The translations under genes and the position numbers were made by a program. 18,717 nt of DNA from CAZWVA01 sp964636885 (lineage in GTDB: Bacteria; Desulfobacterota_D; UBA1144; Nemesobacterales; CSP1-2), in assembly GCA_964636885.1 (NCBI GenBank), contig CAZWVA010000055.1, positions 1 through 18,717 of the forward strand, written 5' to 3'. Below the pieces are notes generated by a model that had not been told where the DNA came from, made no database searches, and saw only the letters and a list, made by a program, of their open reading frames with translations. How positions within the stretch are numbered: the stretch's first letter is position 1; each line of letters starts with the position of its first letter. This document shows, piece after piece, positions 13,103-18,717 of this stretch.

Positions 13103-15238
13103 ATGGGCGGGAGCTATTCAAAGGAGGCACTAGAACAACTAACGTACGGTAAGGGGAAAACGCTCCAGGGGGACACCCCACTCGTAATCCTAAAGGCCTT
13201 TCTTCAGTCCGGGGTAAGCTATCTCGGTGGATACCCGGGCTCACCGACCGCTGGGTTAATAGACGTGATATCCGATGCATACGACTACAAGTTAAAGAGC
13301 ATGGGAATCTACTTCGACTGCTCCGGAAACGAAGCCTCGGCGGCTGCCCTTCTTTCGGCCTCTATCAACTACCCGATTCGAGGATCCGTAAACTGGAAGG
13401 TCGTAGGAACAAACGTAGCATCAGACGCGCTCTCTCATATCTGCTCGTCCGGTGTTACAGGGGGTGCCATGATAGTCGTAGGAGAGGACTATGGCTGCGA
13501 CAGCACATGCGTTTCTGAAAAGGCCTTTCCATTTGCCCTGAAATCCACAATGGCCGTAATAGATCCGAGGGGGGATCTGCAGCACCTGGCAGATATGGTT
13601 GAAGCGGGATTCGAGCTCTCCGAATACTCGAATATGCCGGTGATGTTTCTCCTTTCAACAAGGATAGCGCACATAAGGGGCAAGATAACCTGTAAAGACA
13701 ACGTTAATCCGAGGATAAGCACCCTTAGTCCCTTAAGCGATCTGATTACGGACCTAAATAAAATCCCCCTTCCCCCTTATACACTCGAACAATCGAGAAA
13801 GAAATTCGACGAAAGGATCCCAGCCGCAAGGAGGTTCATCTTAGAGAGAAAGCTAAACGAGGTCATAGAGGGCGATGATAGGAGTCTTGGGATAATAACC
13901 CACGGCACGGCATTTAATTCACTCATGAGATGCCTCCACATGCTTGGAGAAGCCAGCATATATGGAAAGAGCAGAATCCCGGTTCTAAACCTGAATGTAA
14001 CGCACCCACTCGTTCCAGAAGAGATAGTGGATTTCCTCCGAGGTAAAAGGGCGGTTCTCATCGTTGAAGAGGGGATGCCTAATCTGATAGAGGAAGCGAT
14101 AAGGGCCACGGCACAGAGGGCAAAACTCGACCTCGATATATTTGGTAAAGACCTTCTCCCACAGTCAGGAGAGTATACACCCGACCGCATAATCAAGGGA
14201 ATAGGCGGCTTTCTTCTTAAGAACACCTTTTCCCCCCACGAGAAAGAGAAGATCAAAGAAAGAAGCGAATACATAGAGAACCACAGGGAAAAGGCGGCAA
14301 GCTCCCTAAGAGAGCCAGTTATAAAGAGAAACCCCGTATTTTGCACTGGCTGTCCTGAAAGGCCGATATTCACCGCGATAAAGATCCTCGAAGAGGAATA
14401 CGGGAGATCATACTATGCATCCGATATAGGATGCTATTCCATGAGTGGGCTCCCCCCATTTGATCTAAGCGACTCCATAACAGGAATGGGGATCGGACTC
14501 GCATCCGCAGGGGCACTCTCCAGAATGGCAAATAAAAGGGTGATCTCATTTATGGGAGATGGAACATTCTGGCATAGCGGGCTTACAACGAGCATATCAA
14601 ATGCCGTCTATAACAACCAGGATGCGATCCTCGTAGTACTTGAGAACTTCTGGACCTCTATGACAGGCCACCACGAGAACCCCGCCTCTGGAAAGAACAT
14701 GAGGCAGGAGGGCGTCTCCATGAGCATCGAAAAGGCCCTGAGGGGCGCGGGGGTAAAGTGGATTAAGAAGGTCAATCCATACGACCTAAAGGAATCGATG
14801 GACGCGCTCCGTAAGGCCTATGAGAAGGATAAAGGATTAAAGGTTATAATCTCAAGGGGAGAGTGTCAACTGGAAAAGGGAAGGAAAGAAAGGGTAATAG
14901 TAAAGAGGAAACTCGAGTCAGGAAAGAGGGTCATACAGGCAAAACTGGGTGTCGATCCTGATGTATGCACGGGGGACCACTCGTGCATGAGATACAACGG
15001 CTGTCCTTCCCTTACACTTAAGGAGAGCCCTACCGTTCTAAGGGACGATCCCATCGCCCACATAGAGCAATCCTGCGTGGGATGTGGCCTATGCGGGGAA
15101 ATCACACATGCCGCCGTGCTCTGCCCCTCGTTCTACAAGGTGGAGGTAATCGATAACCCCTCTTTTCTCGATAGGATAGGGGCCAAGATAAATAGCCTTC
15201 TCCTTCGTCTAATCACAAAGAACGGATGGGCGAAATAA
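13103..15238 (+). CDS. iorA: Indolepyruvate:ferredoxin oxidoreductase, alpha-type subunit
   Basis: This TPP- and Fe-S-dependent enzyme oxidises aryl-2-oxoacids (from aromatic amino acids) to acyl-CoA with ferredoxin as acceptor, or runs in reverse. The 711-aa protein starts with the pyrimidine-binding domain (VSYLGGYPGSPTAG, DCSGNEASAAALL), followed by a linker domain. The TPP site comes next (GDGTFWHSGLTTSISNAV...VVLENFWTSMTGHHENP, GDG near residue 485). It ends in a C-terminal ferredoxin domain with CTGDHSCMRYNGCPS (near residue 621) and CVGCGLCGE...LCPS (near residues 658-675). Between the first and third cysteines the usual Cys is Asp (CTGD). ATG 13103 has AAGGAGAGG just upstream. It is followed by iorB after 72 bp. 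Substrate specificity among aryl-pyruvates cannot be read from sequence. Confidence 0.92.
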   Translation: MGGSYSKEALEQLTYGKGKTLQGDTPLVILKAFLQSGVSYLGGYPGSPTAGLIDVISDAYDYKLKSMGIYFDCSGNEASAAALLSASINYPIRGSVNWKVVGTNVASDALSHICSSGVTGGAMIVVGEDYGCDSTCVSEKAFPFALKSTMAVIDPRGDLQHLADMVEAGFELSEYSNMPVMFLLSTRIAHIRGKITCKDNVNPRISTLSPLSDLITDLNKIPLPPYTLEQSRKKFDERIPAARRFILERKLNEVIEGDDRSLGIITHGTAFNSLMRCLHMLGEASIYGKSRIPVLNLNVTHPLVPEEIVDFLRGKRAVLIVEEGMPNLIEEAIRATAQRAKLDLDIFGKDLLPQSGEYTPDRIIKGIGGFLLKNTFSPHEKEKIKERSEYIENHREKAASSLREPVIKRNPVFCTGCPERPIFTAIKILEEEYGRSYYASDIGCYSMSGLPPFDLSDSITGMGIGLASAGALSRMANKRVISFMGDGTFWHSGLTTSISNAVYNNQDAILVVLENFWTSMTGHHENPASGKNMRQEGVSMSIEKALRGAGVKWIKKVNPYDLKESMDALRKAYEKDKGLKVIISRGECQLEKGRKERVIVKRKLESGKRVIQAKLGVDPDVCTGDHSCMRYNGCPSLTLKESPTVLRDDPIAHIEQSCVGCGLCGEITHAAVLCPSFYKVEVIDNPSFLDRIGAKINSLLLRLITKNGWAK

Positions 15239-15246
15239 AACGGATC

Positions 15247-15273
15247 CCGGATTGCGGATTATTTGGAATCCGG
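15247..15273 (+). repeat. Inverted repeat between iorA and iorB
   Basis: CCGGATT (15247-15253) and AATCCGG (15267-15273) pair perfectly around a 13-nt loop, 8 bp after the iorA stop. No T-run follows, so it is more likely an mRNA processing or differential-stability stem within the iorAB transcript than a terminator. The loop itself repeats part of the stem (GCGGATTATTTGG). Confidence 0.4.
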
Positions 15274-15310
15274 AGCCGATGGATCGGTTTAGCAGGCACA
15301 TAACCCGGAT

Positions 15311-16909
15311 ATGGAAACGAGAAGCGAGTTGATTAAAATCCTAATTCCAGCGGTAGGCGGACAGGGAGGAGGGGTTCTTAGCGAGTGGCTCTTTCAGGCC
15401 TTTCTCCTCGAGGGATTTGAGGTTCAGGGGATAGGCCTTCCCGGGCTTTCACAGCGCGGCGGCTCAACGGTCTACTACCTTGAAGCGATTCCAAAGACGG
15501 ATCCCTGTCAGAAGCCGATTATCTTCTCTCAATACCCGGTCCCCGGGGATGTGGATATAATACTGGCCCAAGAATTCCTAGAGTTGGGAAGGGTGCTGGA
15601 ACAGGGATACGGCTCGGATAAGACGACCATCATCTCAAGTACGCATAGGATCTATTCTACACTGGAAAAGATGCCTGTAAGTGGCGGTATATATTCTGAG
15701 GAAAACCTGAGGGGACTCGCATCGGATTTCTCTTCGTCTTTTATAGGATTTAACGCCCTCGACCTGGCAAGGGAAAACGGCTTGGATGAACTGGGGATAA
15801 ACGCTATACTCCTAGGAGCGCTTGCTGCCTCTCGGGCACTACCTATTGGAGAGGCCTCTTATCTAAAGGCGATAGAACAGGTTGGGGTTGCGGTAAAGAG
15901 CAACATAAAGGCGTTTAGGATCGGATGGGACTACGTAAGATCCGGAAACCACACAATACCCAAAGCGGCTCCTCAGAAGAGATGGGAGGATTTTAAGGAG
16001 GAAAGGGCAAAGGGACTGGATCCCAAATGGGGTAAAGCGTACCATGAACTTATGGGCAGGGTGGAAAGGGACTATCCCCCACGACTAAGGAAGATACTAG
16101 GAGAGGCGATTTTCAGACTGATTGACTATCAAGATGCCCGGTACGCAGAAAAGTACCTTGACGAACTGGATGCTATATACAGGATAGATAAGAAAGCGAA
16201 GGGGGATTTTAGGATTACGGAGTCATTCGCCAAAAACCTAGCCCTCTTGATGAGCTATGAAGACGGAATCCGAGTGGCTGAGCTAAAGATCAAACCCGAT
16301 AGATTTAAACGCATAAAAGAGGATATGCGCTTAAGAGAGGATCAGGTATTCCACGTTATAGACTACTTGAAACCGGACGCCGAAGAGATCTATGGGCTTC
16401 TCCCGAATGTCCTTGTAGCCCCGATAATCCGCCTTATGGAAAGCCGTATCTTCCAGAGGTTCTTGTCAAAGAGGAGGAGAATCACATTCGAGCAAAAACC
16501 CGTTACGACCTCGTTTACGGGATTTTTAAGGCTCTGGGCCCTCACAAGGCTTAAACCCTTGAGGAGATACTCCTACCGCTATCACAAGGAGCACTCGTTG
16601 ATAAGAAGGTACAAGGCCTGCGTAGAGAGATTCGCCGGTATGGACTATGGGGTTGGATATATAGTGGCTAGAAGCGGAGGCATGATAAAGGGCTACGGAA
16701 ACGTGAGAAGAAGAACTATGGATATCCTTAGAAGATTCCTTGACAATATAATCATTCCCCTTGCAGAGTTAGAGCACAAAAGGGGAAAGGGTTTTGACCT
16801 AACACTGAAAATAGGAGAAGAATCCCTAAGGCTCATATCACAATCCGCCGATGGAATAGATAAGGCCGAGAAACTGGCAAAGGGTATTCTAAAGGGAAGA
16901 GGGGCCTAG
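15311..16909 (+). CDS. iorB: Indolepyruvate:ferredoxin oxidoreductase, beta-type subunit with C-terminal DUF6537-like region
   Basis: The first 190 or so residues are the gamma/beta domain of 2-oxoacid:ferredoxin oxidoreductases: ILIPAVGGQGGGVLSEWL, GIGLPGLSQRGGSTVYYLEA, GDVDIILAQEFLELGR and FIGFNALDLARENGL. A normal IorB is only about 200 aa; this one is 532 aa. The extra 340 residues are basic and helical, with PKAAPQKRWEDFKEERAKGLDPKW and RLIDYQDARYAEKYLDEL. This matches the region recalled as DUF6537, which ends bacterial single-chain IorAB proteins. Here the two halves are separate genes. No clear ribosome site precedes ATG 15311. With IorA it forms the complete enzyme. Confidence 0.9.
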   Translation: METRSELIKILIPAVGGQGGGVLSEWLFQAFLLEGFEVQGIGLPGLSQRGGSTVYYLEAIPKTDPCQKPIIFSQYPVPGDVDIILAQEFLELGRVLEQGYGSDKTTIISSTHRIYSTLEKMPVSGGIYSEENLRGLASDFSSSFIGFNALDLARENGLDELGINAILLGALAASRALPIGEASYLKAIEQVGVAVKSNIKAFRIGWDYVRSGNHTIPKAAPQKRWEDFKEERAKGLDPKWGKAYHELMGRVERDYPPRLRKILGEAIFRLIDYQDARYAEKYLDELDAIYRIDKKAKGDFRITESFAKNLALLMSYEDGIRVAELKIKPDRFKRIKEDMRLREDQVFHVIDYLKPDAEEIYGLLPNVLVAPIIRLMESRIFQRFLSKRRRITFEQKPVTTSFTGFLRLWALTRLKPLRRYSYRYHKEHSLIRRYKACVERFAGMDYGVGYIVARSGGMIKGYGNVRRRTMDILRRFLDNIIIPLAELEHKRGKGFDLTLKIGEESLRLISQSADGIDKAEKLAKGILKGRGA

Positions 16910-16917
16910 ACTAATGT

Positions 16918-17394
16918 ATGAAGAGGAAGGCACTAGAGACCCAATTCATCGCCGATTCTATGCTCGGCAAACTAGCCAAGTGGCTTAGACTCGCAGGGGT
17001 GGATGTCGAATACGATAAGTACATAGACGATAATACCCTTATAAGACGCGCCCTATCAGAGGATCGCTTTATACTCACAAGGGATAGATCTATAGCAAAG
17101 AGAAGGGACGTAAAGGACTGCCTCGTTATCTGGAGCGATCACCTAAAAGAACAGCTCCTTGAATTCCTAAGGGTCTTTGAGTTTGACACACTAGAAAGCG
17201 CCTTTACGAGGTGCATCCGCTGTAACGCACTACTCGAAGAGGTAGAGAAGGGTTCTCTAGAAGGTCGTGTCCCCCCCTATGTATTGGAAACGCAGGATGA
17301 ATTCAGGAGATGCAAACTCTGTCAAAGGGTCTACTGGGCGGGAACGCACAGGGAAAACGCCGAGAGGTTTCTAAGGAAGGTGATCAAATTATGA
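16918..17394 (+). CDS. Mut7-C RNase-domain protein (PIN-like fold with zinc ribbon)
   Basis: The 158-aa sequence has the family signature FIADSMLGKLAKWLRLAGVDVEYD (acidic Asp13), RFILTRDRSIAKRR (Asp56) and a C-terminal zinc ribbon with Cys99/Cys102 (CIRC) and Cys132/Cys135 (CKLC). These match the Mut7-C domain, a predicted ribonuclease of the PIN-like group whose cellular target is not established. ATG 16918 lies 8 bp after the iorB stop; the nearest purine run is about 20 nt upstream, so translation probably depends on coupling to iorB. It is probably the last gene of the iorAB unit. The function in aromatic 2-oxoacid metabolism, if any, is unclear; it may simply be cotranscribed. Confidence 0.9.
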   Translation: MKRKALETQFIADSMLGKLAKWLRLAGVDVEYDKYIDDNTLIRRALSEDRFILTRDRSIAKRRDVKDCLVIWSDHLKEQLLEFLRVFEFDTLESAFTRCIRCNALLEEVEKGSLEGRVPPYVLETQDEFRRCKLCQRVYWAGTHRENAERFLRKVIKL

Positions 17395-17479
17395 AAAGGG
17401 TAAAATAGCTTTTTGATTATCGCTTTCCCTAAGAAAAAAGAGAGCTTGCAATAAAATAAAAGGAGATTTTTTCAATAGG

Positions 17480-18503
17480 TGTGTAAAAATCATTTAGGCG
17501 GCCTTCCTTTTTGGTTAACTTTTACATCTTCTACAATTACTCCATCAACAAATTTTTTCCCCGAATAGACATCAGGTAATAACCAGTATCCATTGAGTAA
17601 ACAAAAACTCTTCTCTGCTACCCGAAGGAGCTTCCATATCATTGCCGTGGCGTTCTCTACCTTCTTGAACCTCTTAGCCGCATCGGTCCTGAGCCGTATG
17701 GAACTAAAAGGTGATTCCACAACATTGGTTGTCCTTATGTGTACCCAATGCTCCTTGGGATAGGAATAAAACGTTACCATCCTATCCCAGTCATTAAGAA
17801 GCTTCTCTACCACCTTCGGATATTCTCTCTTATATCGGCTAATAAACTCATCCCTTAAACCCTCACATTCCTCCCCCATCTCTGCATAGGGAATTCTCTT
17901 AATATATTCTCCTGCCTCGTTCCTTACTCTCCTGGGCATGGCAGGAAGAGCATTTGTTATCTTATGGTTCCAGCACCTCTGCTCTTCCCCCTGTGGATGT
18001 ATCTCTCCCAATGCCGACCATATCCCCAGATTCCCATCTGCTATCTTAAGTCTCCCCAGTTTTAACCCCCGTCTCCTCAGATCCCTAAGTATCCCCAGCC
18101 ATGATTCCTTGCTCTCTCTATATCCACTCTCACAGGCCAGAAGCACCTTCTGACCATTCTTAAGCGCCCCTATTACCACTTGAACAATGTAATACCTTGC
18201 TCTCAAACTCGTCCATGTTTCTTAAACCGAGGCCTCCTTACAGTTATAGTCCCATTCATAAGGGCAAACCTCCGGGGCTTCCCGTATCCATTCCTGTATC
18301 CACTGCGAGTATCTATCTTCTTTCCTATCCTCTCCCTAAGAATTCGGTGATCTCCTCCTCAAGGATATCCTCGATGAACTCCTGTATCTTCATCCTTACT
18401 GCTTCTTCCAGTACCTCATATGTTACTCTGAATAGGTTCAGAAACATATGAGACAAGAGTAGGTAAAAGAGAGGGGTAAAATACAGTTAGGAGGTGTTAC
18501 ACA
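17480..18503 (-). mobile_element. Degraded IS256/Mutator-family element
   Basis: A broken transposase gene is bounded by short inverted ends, TGTGTAA (17480-17486) and TTACACA (18497-18503), about 1.02 kb apart. Intact IS256-type elements are usually 1.3 kb or longer, consistent with the internal deletion in the transposase. I see no clear 8-9-bp target duplication just outside. The exact ends are inferred and could be a few bases off. Confidence 0.6.
17490..18447 (-). pseudogene. IS256-family transposase, frameshifted and internally deleted
   Basis: The C-terminal 238 codons (17490-18206) form one open frame with VVIGALKNGQKVLLACESGYRES, KIADGNLGIWSAL (second catalytic Asp, residue 57), QRCWNHK and TTNVVESPFSSIRLRT (catalytic Glu, residue 164). 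Upstream, the N-terminal part is in other frames. From ATG 18447 it reads MFLNLFRVTYEVLEEAVRM... and stops at TAG 18325-18327. After a shift it continues as KKIDTRSGYRNGYGKPRRF...TVRRPRFKKHGRV, with a further stop. The text then jumps to VVIGALKNG, so about 100 residues including the first catalytic Asp (VDGxYxK motif) are missing. A transposase of about 390-420 aa is expected. It cannot be active. Confidence 0.85.
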
Positions 18504-18717
18504 ATATTTAGGGTAAGTCTCCCCAGAAGATTTCTCTTCTTATACTCCTGACATCGGGCCACCACCTCCTTCCACCTCTCCTCTTGGACCCATCTAATAC
18601 CACTAGCTCCGGCCTTTTTAGCCCCCGGGCAATCAGATCATCTATCAATGCCAAAGTTTATTCCATCCACTATCACCGCAACCACATCCGAGCAGTCCGT
18701 CTGCATCAACCCCTCAA
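18504..18717 (-). pseudogene. Second, different IS256-family transposase remnant (runs off the window)
   Basis: On the minus strand three frames carry recognisable transposase text. The first is LMQTDCSDVVAVIVDGINFG (18660-18710 area). One frame over is DLIARGLKRPELVVLDGSK, and in a third frame VARCQEYKKRNLLGRL. In full proteins of this subgroup these are successive motifs (IDG..FG, L.ARGL......VIDGSKALR, QRCQ.HK.RN.L), so there are at least two frameshifts and internal deletions. Its 3' part is cut off at the end of the neighbouring element near 18503, suggesting that the first IS inserted into it. The motif wording differs from the first remnant, so it is a different element. Confidence 0.7.

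Noticed and set aside
13777..14373. 198-codon frame antisense to iorA
   Set aside because: Low-complexity Ser/Leu/Arg shadow of a firmly identified gene; no ribosome site or family resemblance.

Overview
The window holds mostly ordinary bacterial housekeeping genes, closed on the right by the debris of two insertion sequences. The glyS-ppdK order, GatCA amidotransferase genes, a glutathione synthetase and a ferredoxin-dependent 2-oxoacid oxidoreductase suggest an anaerobic or microaerophilic Gram-negative bacterium of the Deltaproteobacteria/Desulfobacterota kind. This placement is an inference from gene order and gene content, and the genus cannot be read from the sequence. Codon use is rich in AGA/AGG (Arg) and ATA (Ile) throughout the chromosomal genes.

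Left part (1-6420): the 3' end of glyS (glycyl-tRNA synthetase beta) is followed on the + strand by ppdK (pyruvate, phosphate dikinase). Converging on it from the right is the classic operon rpsB-tsf-pyrH-frr on the - strand, tightly packed with 8-bp and 14-bp overlaps, ending in a small two-helix membrane protein gene. The operon has a 409-bp upstream region with two possible promoters and hairpins.

Middle part (6800-12770): a 63-aa zinc-ribbon gene (-) diverges from a previously untracked 55-aa acidic ORF (+) that sits behind a near-consensus sigma70 promoter. Next come tRNA-Ser(UGA) and rsmI (+). On the - strand lie gshB, gatC, gatA and a 56-aa Cys-rich peptide, separated by perfect inverted repeats, one of which looks like a terminator between gshB and gatC. 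On the + strand an 83-aa conserved-looking small gene overlaps nfi (endonuclease V). Directly after nfi is the remnant of a dual-specificity/tyrosine phosphatase gene with a frameshift near its start and no catalytic half.

Right part (13100-18717): iorA and iorB (indolepyruvate:ferredoxin oxidoreductase type; IorB carries a long C-terminal extension) are followed by a Mut7-C RNase-domain gene. IorA carries a CxxDxxC ferredoxin motif in place of the usual CxxCxxC. From about 17480 to the window end are two different IS256/Mutator-family transposase remnants, both on the - strand. The first is broken by frameshifts and an internal deletion that removes the first catalytic Asp. The second is in at least three frames, is truncated by the first, and runs out of the window.

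I found no CRISPR array, phage, toxin-antitoxin or defence system, and nothing I would call a new multi-gene system. The most useful second looks are the two small ORF/promoter situations, the RNA hairpins between operon genes, the decayed phosphatase, the Asp-substituted ferredoxin site and the nested IS remnants.
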